A stretch of DNA of 64,000 bases from G963422445 sp963422445 (GTDB taxonomy: Bacteria; Pseudomonadota; Alphaproteobacteria; Thalassobaculales; Thalassobaculaceae): the NCBI GenBank assembly GCA_963422445.2, contig OY729512.2, positions 4,526,001-4,590,000 of the forward strand, written 5' to 3'. Each line of letters begins with the position of its first letter. Positions within the stretch are counted from its first letter, which is position 1. The notes under the pieces were generated by a model. The model saw nothing but the letters and a program-made list of their open reading frames with translations. It was not told the origin of the DNA and made no database searches. The position numbers were made by a program, and so were the translations under genes. This document shows, in pieces, positions 20,092-28,428 of this stretch.

Positions 20092-22493
20092 GCTTTCCGG
20101 GGCCTTTGTGCCCCGGCCTCATTGAAGCGCAGTATTGGGACTGATGATCTTAAGCAATCCTGTGCTTTCCGGGGCCTTTGTGCCCCGGCCTCATTGAAGC
20201 TTAACCATAAATCCCGATCGTTTACCAAAGCCACGCCGCTTTCCGGGGCCTTTGTGCCCCGGCCTCATTGAAGCAATGCCGACTCGCGCCGGGCACGCCC
20301 GGGTACGTCGAGACGCTTTCCGGGGCCTTTGTGCCCCGGCCTCATTGAAGCGCTTTCTTAGTAACCTTCTTCTTAGTAACCTTCTTCGCTTTCCGGGGCC
20401 TTTGTGCCCCGGCCTCATTGAAGCAGCGCGACATACGCACGATTAGGCCGCGACTCGAACAGGCTTTCCGGGGCCTTTGTGCCCCGGCCTCATTGAAGCG
20501 GGCGGTCGGTGTCGGTGGTCATTGCTCATCTCCATCAGCTTTCCGGGGCCTTTGTGCCCCGGCCTCATTGAAGCCTAGTCATCGCGACAGCTTGTTCCAT
20601 CGGAGACAGCGCTTTCCGGGGCCTTTGTGCCCCGGCCTCATTGAAGCGGCGACAACTTCAAAGCCAATCTGGATGATATATCGCGCTTTCCGGGGCCTTT
20701 GTGCCCCGGCCTCATTGAAGCTCGTCTCCGATTGTGGCCCGGGCGGGATTGCCCGGGGCTTTCCGGGGCCTTTGTGCCCCGGCCTCATTGAAGCAGCGTG
20801 ACCGATATCCTGGTGGAGGGTGTCCGGAATCGCTTTCCGGGGCCTTTGTGCCCCGGCCTCATTGAAGCCGATTATGTGAGTAAGGAGGCCATCGAGAAAC
20901 GCATTGCTTTCCGGGGCCTTTGTGCCCCGGCCTCATTGAAGCTCGGCTTCGACAAATTGCCGCCACTGCTGTTGCAGAGGCTTTCCGGGGCCTTTGTGCC
21001 CCGGCCTCATTGAAGCTCCAAACGCCTCTCATTCCTAACCAGGAATTTCTGCGCTTTCCGGGGCCTTTGTGCCCCGGCCTCATTGAAGCCTTAAAGAGAC
21101 AGCTACACAGAAGGGGCATTATAGGAGGCTTTCCGGGGCCTTTGTGCCCCGGCCTCATTGAAGCTCCCTTGTCCCTTCGACCATCTCCCTTGATTCCGCT
21201 GCTTTCCGGGGCCTTTGTGCCCCGGCCTCATTGAAGCCATTCGCTACTGATGTTGATAATGCAACCCCAAACCCTGGCTTTCCGGGGCCTTTGTGCCCCG
21301 GCCTCATTGAAGCAGTGATTGCCTGAGTATACATCTCCTCGAACTCAATGCTTTCCGGGGCCTTTGTGCCCCGGCCTCATTGAAGCCGAGTCTGTAGATC
21401 CTTCGTAGTCATAGAATGCTACGCTTTCCGGGGCCTTTGTGCCCCGGCCTCATTGAAGCCGGGCGTAAGCTCTTATGGAACTCTACTTTAGGTAGGCTTT
21501 CCGGGGCCTTTGTGCCCCGGCCTCATTGAAGCTTGTCATTATTTGGTCCCCCTTTGTGGCCCCGGGCGGCTTTCCGGGGCCTTTGTGCCCCGGCCTCATT
21601 GAAGCGCCTTGGGTCGATACCGAGCGCCGCTATCGGCGCAGTGCTTTCCGGGGCCTTTGTGCCCCGGCCTCATTGAAGCAGACGCGCGGCCACTGCAAGG
21701 GGGTCGCCGCGCGCGGCTTTCCGGGGCCTTTGTGCCCCGGCCTCATTGAAGCGTAGACATACAGGAGTATGCACACCTGGTTACCGGAAGGCTTTCCGGG
21801 GCCTTTGTGCCCCGGCCTCATTGAAGCTGCTATTCAAAGAATGGTCTTAATCAAGATCCCTTCAGCGCTTTCCGGGGCCTTTGTGCCCCGGCCTCATTGA
21901 AGCGTCGGCGCGCCCTCGATCCACGTCCACGCCGGCGCGTCGCTTTCCGGGGCCTTTGTGCCCCGGCCTCATTGAAGCTTCGGTATTGATGCCGCGCGTG
22001 GACGGCGCTTCGGGGCTTTCCGGGGCCTTTGTGCCCCGGCCTCATTGAAGCGATTACCCGCAGTCTCTCGCTTTTGGTAGAGGGGGCTTTCCGGGGCCTT
22101 TGTGCCCCGGCCTCATTGAAGCTATAATCAATCTGACTGACAGCGCATCGCAGTATGTGCTTTCCGGGGCCTTTGTGCCCCGGCCTCATTGAAGCCCAGA
22201 CTTCCCGACGGATTGCCGCACCTTCAATTTCAACGCTTTCCGGGGCCTTTGTGCCCCGGCCTCATTGAAGCTCCTCCCTTGGAGATTATGGCAGGGCCGT
22301 TGTCCCTGTGCTTTCCGGGGCCTTTGTGCCCCGGCCTCATCGAAGCCAATTTGCAAATTCGGATGAAGTGCAACAAAAACGTAGCTTTCCGGGGCCTTTG
22401 TGCCCCGGCCTCATTGAAGCGGTTTTTTCTTTACGTGGCTGAAGATAAAGCGATGAGCTTTCCGGGGCCTTTGTGCCCCGGCCTCATTGAAGC
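20092..22493 (+). repeat. CRISPR block 4, repeat followed by C (repeats 143-175)
   Basis: Thirty-three consecutive repeats are followed by C. This is the leader-distal and so presumably oldest part. It contains a repeat with TCATCGAAG at 22310. The last repeat (22457-22492) is followed by 15 bp and then an IS end. Confidence 0.9.
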
Positions 22494-22507
22494 ACTTTAT
22501 ACTTAGT

Positions 22508-23954
22508 GAGCTTCTTGCAAAATTGCCGGCCCGACCGGTTTTTTGCCTTGTCGAGGCTGATTTTGTTGTCGAGGGCCTGGGTTTCGGGGCCACCTCGTGG
22601 TATGTTGTGTTTCCACAACAACAAGATACCGAGGAGGTGACCCCGATGACCCTTGGCTCGACCCTATCCGATCTCTGGCACCGATTTCAAGGGGACCTTT
22701 TCCCTGCGTTGGCCGAGGCGGTCGGTCCTCTCCTGGAGACGCACAAGCGTTTCGTGACAGCTCTCGATCTCGTCAAGGTGGAGGGCTTCGTCGATGAGGT
22801 GTGGACCGGTCCGGGTCGGCCCCGGGAGGATCGCCGGGCGCTGGTCCGTGGCGTCATCGCCAAGGCGGTATGGGATCTGCCGACGACCCGCCACCTGATC
22901 GACAGGCTCAAGGTGGACCCGACGTTGCGCCGACTGTGCGGCTGGTCGCGTGTCGCGGAGGTCCCGCGTGAAGCGACGTTTTCGCGGGCGTTCGCCGAAT
23001 TTTCGCAGTCCCGTCTTCCGGAGCGGATGCACGCGGCTCTGGTTGCAGAGACACTGGGCGACGCGCTCATCGGCCACGTGTCGCGGGACCCGACGGCCAT
23101 CGAAGCCCGGGAGACGCCGGCCCCGACGCCGAAGGCCGGGACGCCGAACCGCAAGCGCGGCCGGCCCCGCAAGGGCGAGGAGAGGACGAAGGAGCCTGGG
23201 CGTCTCGAACAGCAAGCGAACGGGATGGATCTCGATGAGATGCTCGACGCGCTGCCGAAGGTCTGCGATCACGGGGCAAAGAAGACTGCCAAGGGGGTCC
23301 TGGAGGCTTGGCGCGGTTACAAGCTGCATATCGACACAGCAGACTGCGGGGCGCCGCTGAGGACCGTCCTCACCTCGGCATCCGTCCATGACAGCCAGGT
23401 CGCGATCCCGCTGGCGATGATGACCGCCGGGCGTGTGACCAATCTCTACCGGCTTGGCCATGTACCGATCATCGATGTCAATCCGCGCCGGGACAAGGAC
23501 CTCAAGGAGGAGCGAGACCGGGAGGCCCGGGCCCGGCGTGCAATAGGCCATGTCGATCCCGAGACCGTGCGGGTCCGGATCCGGTCCGGTGTCGAGAGGA
23601 CCAACGCCCGCCTCAAGGATGAGTGTGGCGGGCGCCATGTCCGCGTCCGTGGATATTCCAAGGTCGCCTGCCATCTCATGTTCGGCATCCTGGCCCTGGC
23701 GGCTGACCCGTTGATACGTCTCGCCGCCCCATAGCGCGGCTCCGACAACGCATACCGACCCTTCGCGGCCCTCTCGAAGAGAGGGACCCGGAGAGGCGTG
23801 TCCCGATGTCCGCAAAGGTCCCTGTTTGTTCTCATCGTCTCTGATGAGACACCGCGAATCCATGGATTCCGACCTCCAGGTGCAGAGGTGACCGGAAGCA
23901 ACCGACCGACCCGGGCTCACCGGACCCTGGGGACAGGAATTTTGCAAGAGGTTC
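22508..23954 (+). mobile_element. IS1182-like element, copy 1, at the array end
   Basis: Its ends are GAGCTTCTTGCAAAATT on the left and, reverse-complemented, GAACCTCTTGCAAAATT on the right. It is 1447 bp, 51 bp shorter than copy 2 at 33340 and otherwise nearly identical. The left flank (...CTTAGT) and right flank (ACCCG...) do not match, so no target duplication is visible. This suggests an adjacent deletion or recombination after insertion, possibly removing the original array end. Confidence 0.8.
22646..23734 (+). pseudogene. IS1182-like transposase lacking its central catalytic segment
   Basis: This is a DDE transposase of 362 aa starting at an ATG preceded by a strong GAGGAGG site. Compared with copy 2 (379 aa) it lacks 17 residues in frame, DLMDAAYDAREIYQMSE, between TAGRVTNLY and RLGHVPIID. 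The lost DAAYDA segment is where IS4/IS5-type enzymes carry the second catalytic aspartate. The first (KLHIDTADCG) and last (ERTNARLKDE) motifs remain. The product is therefore probably inactive, although the frame is open. The IS family is inferred from layout and motif order only. Confidence 0.7.
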
Positions 23955-24314
23955 ACCCGCAAAATTCAGTCCCTGACGGGAGTGCCCAGGTTTCAGCTCA
24001 CCCTGTACCGTTACAGCGACTATCAGAGCCTCATGATTTGCAGGATGCAATTTCAAGGTCTCGCTGGTTCTTCGAATTCATTTCCGCGCAGTTTACTCGT
24101 TTGTGTCTCCGGAAATCCTCCACCACGATCAAAAGCGTCAACCTCCGCCTGGTCCGACACCACACGAAACATTCACGAACAGCGATTCAACCGCCAGCGA
24201 GGTCCGTCCAGCCCCTGATGTCTGCTACACAGTAAACGTACGAGAATTTCAGCACGAAGATCAAAATGCGCCCTCTGTATCCAAGTATGACAAGAACGGA
24301 CCAGGCGCCACCGC
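23955..24314. other. Intergenic, nothing recognised
   Basis: 360 bp lie between the IS element at the CRISPR end and the stop of the ThDP enzyme gene. No further CRISPR repeats, no convincing ORF and no RNA gene are visible. If the array was truncated by the IS, this is the new junction sequence. Confidence 0.5.
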
Positions 24315-25967
24315 TCAGGTTGAATACTGTGCGAATCGCTGGGTTCCCGCACGGGCCCTGAAGTCGGTCTTGACATTGACCAGTGCGACCATCCCCTCAT
24401 CCACCTTCGCCTGGGCGCGTTCCAGAGCACCACGGATCTCACCGGGATCCTCGACATACTCCGCATAGCACCCCAAGGCTTCGGCAAGCTGATCATAACG
24501 CGTGTAGCCAAGATCCCGACCCGGCTTGGTGCCGTCGGGATCCGCCGTCCAACCACCATTCAGACTGATAACGCAGAGGACATTGATGCCATGACGGACG
24601 GCAGTGTCGAGTTCCATGGCGTTGATACCGAAAGACCCGTCGCCATGGACCACGATGACCTGCATATCCGGCTTGGCGATCTTGGCACCGAGACCGAAGG
24701 GCAAACCAACCCCCATCGTCCCGAACGGTCCGGAATTCAGACGATGCCCGGGCGCGAAAGTCGGCATCGACTGCCGGCCGTAATTCAGGATTTCCTGTCC
24801 GTCGACGACAAGGATCGCGTCACGATTCATGAAATTCTTCACTTCCTCGCACAACCGCAACGGATGGATCGGCACCGCATCGGAAAGGCTGTTGCTGCCA
24901 GGACGGGCGCGTTTCGACAACTCTTCGTCACCAAGCCTCTTGCGCCAGCCAGCATAACTGCTGTTGCCGACCCTGTCGTCGAGCTTTTCATTGATCTGTG
25001 TCAGAACCGCCTTCGCGTCGCCGACGATGCCGATATCGACCTTTCGCGGGCTGGTGCTCACCTCGTCCTCGTCGATATCGATACGAATGATGGTCGCATC
25101 GACATTGAAACGCGGCGGCGCCGCATGGCCAATGATGTAATTCATGCGGGTGCCAACAACCATGATCAGATCGGCTTCCCGAAACGCTGCTGACCGTACG
25201 GTCATGAAGGAATTCGGATGGTCCTCGGGAATGACGCCCCGGCCCTGCGGCGTCGTGTAGAACGGCATCCCGGTCCGGTCGACGAAGGTTCTGAGCTCGT
25301 CGGACGCATCGGACCAGAGAATGCCGCCGCCGGTGACAATCACCGGACGTTCGGCCGTCGCCAGCGCCTCGACCACCGCATCGATGAGCGCCGGTTCACC
25401 GTGCGGTCTGGCGCGTGGCAGGCTACGCCCCGAAATCGACCAGTCGACGCTGTCCTCATCGATCGTTTCGTAGAGTATGTCACCCGGCAGATCGAGATAG
25501 ACCGGGCCGGGCTTGCCTGACATCGCCTTCTGGAAGGCGACATTGACCATTTCCGGAATCCGTTTCAAGGAATAGACCCGTTCAGCCCATTTGGTGCAGG
25601 GCTTCATCATCGCGAGCTGGTCGATTTCCTGAAACACCTGGCGGCCATACATCTTGAAAGGGCTCGAACCGCCAACGGCGACAACCGGAACGCAGTCGAT
25701 ATAGGCATTGGCGACGCCTGTAATCAGATTGGTCACGCCGGGCCCGCTGGCCGCCATGCATACGCTGGGTTTGTTGAGAAGCCGGCTATAGGCCTGCCCC
25801 ATGAACGCCGCGGCCTGTTCGTGGCGCACGTCAATCGGACGAATTCCTTCCTTTATACAGGATTCCTCGGCAAGCAGCATCGGCCCGCCCATGATGAAAA
25901 ACAGATTGTCAACGCCCTCGTTGCGCAGGGCCTTGGCAAGAATTTCGGAACCGGTGAGTTCGGCCAC
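24315..25967 (-). CDS. Thiamine-diphosphate-dependent enzyme, acetolactate synthase/2-hydroxyacyl-CoA lyase type
   Basis: This protein of 550 aa has the three-domain ThDP fold of acetolactate synthase, oxalyl-CoA decarboxylase and 2-hydroxyacyl-CoA lyase. The N-terminal Pyr domain has the catalytic glutamate E50 (DVRHEQAAAFMGQAYSR). The PP domain has the ThDP/Mg motif GDGSFGINAMEL...LNGG. A GTG at 25967 is chosen as start because AGGGAGG precedes it at good spacing and MAELTGSEILAKAL is the usual beginning of the family. An upstream ATG at 25991 is also possible. The neighbouring family III CoA-transferase, on the same strand, suggests a CoA-thioester substrate (lyase or decarboxylase) rather than branched-chain amino-acid synthesis. 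The exact substrate is unknown. Confidence 0.85.
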   Translation of the reverse strand: MAELTGSEILAKALRNEGVDNLFFIMGGPMLLAEESCIKEGIRPIDVRHEQAAAFMGQAYSRLLNKPSVCMAASGPGVTNLITGVANAYIDCVPVVAVGGSSPFKMYGRQVFQEIDQLAMMKPCTKWAERVYSLKRIPEMVNVAFQKAMSGKPGPVYLDLPGDILYETIDEDSVDWSISGRSLPRARPHGEPALIDAVVEALATAERPVIVTGGGILWSDASDELRTFVDRTGMPFYTTPQGRGVIPEDHPNSFMTVRSAAFREADLIMVVGTRMNYIIGHAAPPRFNVDATIIRIDIDEDEVSTSPRKVDIGIVGDAKAVLTQINEKLDDRVGNSSYAGWRKRLGDEELSKRARPGSNSLSDAVPIHPLRLCEEVKNFMNRDAILVVDGQEILNYGRQSMPTFAPGHRLNSGPFGTMGVGLPFGLGAKIAKPDMQVIVVHGDGSFGINAMELDTAVRHGINVLCVISLNGGWTADPDGTKPGRDLGYTRYDQLAEALGCYAEYVEDPGEIRGALERAQAKVDEGMVALVNVKTDFRARAGTQRFAQYST

Positions 25968-26084
25968 CGTAGCCTCCCTTGAAAAGTTCACATTCGATCC
26001 GGCCCCTACGTCGTGGCAGGGTCCGGGGTCTCATGTCATCGCCGGTTACCGGCGGGCAATGTCCGGGACAGGGCGATGACATTG

Positions 26085-27314
26085 TCAGACGACGCCGGTC
26101 CGGCGGATGCCCTCGATTTCGTCGCGCCTCAGTCCGAGCCATTCCGTAAGCACTGAATCGACATGCTCGCCGAGCAATGGCGCCGGCGGCACGGGCAGAT
26201 GGCCGCCATTAACTTTCACCGGCCAGGCCGGCATCTTGTAGAGTCCGCGTTCGGGATGGTCCATATGCTGCAACACGCCGCGCGCGTTCAGATCCGGATC
26301 GTCATAGAGTTCAGCGACATCAAGCACGGCGCCGCACGGCACGCCGCATTCGCCGATGAGTTGCATCGCCTCGCGCTTGGTATGGTGCCGAGTAAACTCG
26401 GACAGGATTTCATCGATGACATCCTCATTCGCCGCCCGCTCCTTAGGACCGGCAAAACGCGGGTCGTCAATCAGATCCTTGCGGTTAAGCAGGGCGCAAA
26501 GGCGTTCCCAGTGATGATTGCCGGCGCGCGTCGTGTAAATGTAGACATAATCGTTCTTTCCGCCCGGTTTGCACGGGAATATGCCCGTCGGCGCATTGCC
26601 GGTGGTGAACAGCTTGGCCCCGGCGCGGGGCGCCGCCTTGCCATTGACGTCCCGATACGCGTAGGCCAGACGGCTGTACTGCAACATTGCGTCCTGCATG
26701 GCGAGTTGAAGATGCTCGCCCTCACCAGTTGCCTGCTGGCGGTAAAGCGCGCCGAGAATGGTGATCGCCATCAGCATGCCGGTACCCGTGTCGGCCAAGG
26801 TCACGCCGGGCTTGCAGGGTTTGCCGCCCGGCTCGCCGGTAATACTCAGGACACCGCCCGCAGACTGTCCGATCATGTCGAAGGACAGAAAGTTCTCGTA
26901 GGGGCTGCCTTCGGCGAAGCCCTTGACCGACGCGTAGATGATGCCGGGGTTTTCCGCCTTCACCACGTCGTAATCGAGACCAAGGCGTTTGACGACTCCG
27001 GGCGCGAAATTTTCGATGAAAACATTGGCTTCGCGAACCAGTTTCCGAATCAACGCCACCCCGTCCGGGTTCTTGAGATCGCAGGTAATGCTCTTTTTTC
27101 CGGAATTGAACTGCATGAAATAGAAAGAATCGATCCCTTGACGCTCGGAGGTTGCAAAACGACCGGCATCGCCGCCTTTCGGGTTTTCGATCTTCACCAC
27201 TTCCGCACCAAGCCAGGCAAGCGTCTCGGTGCAAGACGGCCCCGCCTCGAACTGCGTCATATCGAGGACGCGCACCCCCTTGAGCATCTGGTTGTCGTGG
27301 CCATTGGTCGCCAT
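26085..27314 (-). CDS. Family III (CaiB/BaiF, formyl-CoA transferase type) CoA-transferase
   Basis: This enzyme (409 aa) moves CoA between carboxylic acids through aspartyl-anhydride and thioester intermediates. The N-terminus (LKGVRVLDMTQFEAGPSCTE, LGAEVVKIENPKGGDAGR) and the catalytic aspartate D175 in LADTGTGMLMAITILGAL are clear. Length is normal for the family. A GGAGAT site precedes the ATG. It lies 117 bp upstream of the ThDP enzyme on the same strand. Together they resemble an frc-oxc (oxalate) or 2-hydroxyacyl-CoA lyase pair, which is an inference. The gene is divergent from the TauD-type dioxygenase at 27500. Confidence 0.92.
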   Translation of the reverse strand: MATNGHDNQMLKGVRVLDMTQFEAGPSCTETLAWLGAEVVKIENPKGGDAGRFATSERQGIDSFYFMQFNSGKKSITCDLKNPDGVALIRKLVREANVFIENFAPGVVKRLGLDYDVVKAENPGIIYASVKGFAEGSPYENFLSFDMIGQSAGGVLSITGEPGGKPCKPGVTLADTGTGMLMAITILGALYRQQATGEGEHLQLAMQDAMLQYSRLAYAYRDVNGKAAPRAGAKLFTTGNAPTGIFPCKPGGKNDYVYIYTTRAGNHHWERLCALLNRKDLIDDPRFAGPKERAANEDVIDEILSEFTRHHTKREAMQLIGECGVPCGAVLDVAELYDDPDLNARGVLQHMDHPERGLYKMPAWPVKVNGGHLPVPPAPLLGEHVDSVLTEWLGLRRDEIEGIRRTGVV

Positions 27315-27499
27315 CTTGATATCTCCACTTCTGTAAAGAGTTGGGATAGTCGCATAATCGGCCGTTCATTCGCCAGATTGCCAGCCCGCCATCCAATCGG
27401 ATATGTGGATTTCGCGGCAGAAACACGATTTCGCGACACGGCAAGTCGTATCTGACATAGAATCGTTCGGAAGTTTCACAACTGTCAGGGAGGCCGATA

Positions 27500-28327
27500 A
27501 TGGGCTACCAAACCATTGAGGTAAAGCCGCTGACGCCGAGGATCGGCGCTGAAATCTCCTGCGTCCGGTTGTCGGACCCGCTTGGCAACCAGCAGTTTCA
27601 GGAAGTCCATGACGCACTGATGGCACATTCGGTCCTGTTCTTCCGGAACCAACCGATGACGGTCGACCAGCACAAGGACTTCGGACGCCGGTTCGGCGAG
27701 TTGCACATTCATCCCGGTTCGCCGCCGCCGCCGGGCCATCCAGAGATCTTGATCGTTCACGCCGACGAAAACTCCAGACATGTCGCCGGCGAATCGTGGC
27801 ATACCGATGTCTCCTGCGACGAAGAGCCGCCGATGGGCAGCATCCTGCACCTTTGGACAGTGCCCGAGGTTGGCGGCGATACGCTGTTTTCGAGCATGTA
27901 TGCCGCTTACGATGCGCTCAGTGACCGCATGAAATCCTATCTCGAAGGTCTGACCGCGACCCACTCCGGCGAGCATGTGTACCGCAACCGTTATACCGAC
28001 CGGGGACATGACGACACCGGCAAGGTCTATCCAAAGGCCGTCCATCCGGTTATCCGGACCCATCCAGTGACCGGACGCAAAGCCATCTATGTCAATCGGG
28101 CCTTCACCACGCGGATCAATGAACTGCCGCGTGACGAAAGCCGGGCCATGCTCAGAGTACTTTGGGATCACTGCGAGAAACCGGATTTCCAAGTCCGTTT
28201 CAAATGGCAACCTGACAGTATCGCCTTCTGGGACAATCGCTGCGTGCAGCACCTGGCGGTCTGGGACTATTACCCGCAAGTTCGGTCCGGTTACCGGGTC
28301 ACGGTCAAGGGCGACCGCCCGTTCTGA
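27500..28327 (+). CDS. TauD/TfdA family 2-oxoglutarate-dependent dioxygenase
   Basis: This is a non-haem Fe(II) dioxygenase of 275 aa that couples substrate hydroxylation to 2-oxoglutarate decarboxylation. The iron ligands are visible: H101 and D103 in SWHTDVSCDEEPP and H251 in NRCVQHLAVWDYYP. The 2-oxoglutarate-binding arginine lies in RSGYRVTV near residue 262-266. GGAGG precedes the ATG. The substrate (taurine, chlorophenoxy acids or other) cannot be deduced. It is followed by an SDR gene on the same strand and is divergent from the CoA-transferase. A second member of the family is at 60863. Confidence 0.9.
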   Translation: MGYQTIEVKPLTPRIGAEISCVRLSDPLGNQQFQEVHDALMAHSVLFFRNQPMTVDQHKDFGRRFGELHIHPGSPPPPGHPEILIVHADENSRHVAGESWHTDVSCDEEPPMGSILHLWTVPEVGGDTLFSSMYAAYDALSDRMKSYLEGLTATHSGEHVYRNRYTDRGHDDTGKVYPKAVHPVIRTHPVTGRKAIYVNRAFTTRINELPRDESRAMLRVLWDHCEKPDFQVRFKWQPDSIAFWDNRCVQHLAVWDYYPQVRSGYRVTVKGDRPF

Positions 28328-28428
28328 CTGTCCGGGCCTTGCGCCGGGACATCCGTTACCACCTCCCGACGCTACGGCCGTGAAAACCCGCCGGTTAGCG
28401 ACCTGCATGATCAACGCTGGAATATCTC

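Larger units (their letters stand above)
9610..22493 (+). CRISPR. CRISPR array of 175 repeats
   Basis: The array contains 175 copies of a 36-nt repeat and 174 spacers (hand count), with a period of 71-77 bp and a mean of about 74. The repeat starts GCTTTCCGGGGCC, continues TTTGTGCCCCGG and ends CCTCATTGAAG. It contains a 7-bp stem (CCGGGGC / GCCCCGG, repeat positions 6-12 and 19-25) with a 6-nt loop and leaves a handle ending CCTCATTGAAG. The hairpin repeat and the Cas4-Cas1 fusion together suggest type I-G, without excluding V-B. The base just after each repeat is constant in long blocks: G, T, G, C. Only three repeats are altered: one base at 11892 (CGGCATCATT), the first base at 18765, and TCATCGAAG at 22310. 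All protein-like frames across the array are spurious. Confidence 0.98.

Noticed and set aside
9674..22593. Dozens of 60-190 codon frames on both strands with periodic FRGLCAPASLK, FPGPLCPGLIEG or MRPGHKGPGK motifs
   Set aside because: They are translations of the CRISPR repeat (period about 74 bp) with random spacer codons; no ribosome-binding sites and no family features.
22664..23962. 432-codon minus-strand frame opposite the IS1182-like transposase
   Set aside because: Antisense shadow with no known domain; the same shadow appears opposite copy 2.
23955..24314. Continuation of the CRISPR array beyond the IS element
   Set aside because: No repeat or partial repeat is present on the far side of the IS.
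26163..27455. 430-codon plus-strand frame opposite the CoA-transferase
   Set aside because: The minus strand carries clear family III CoA-transferase motifs; this frame has none.
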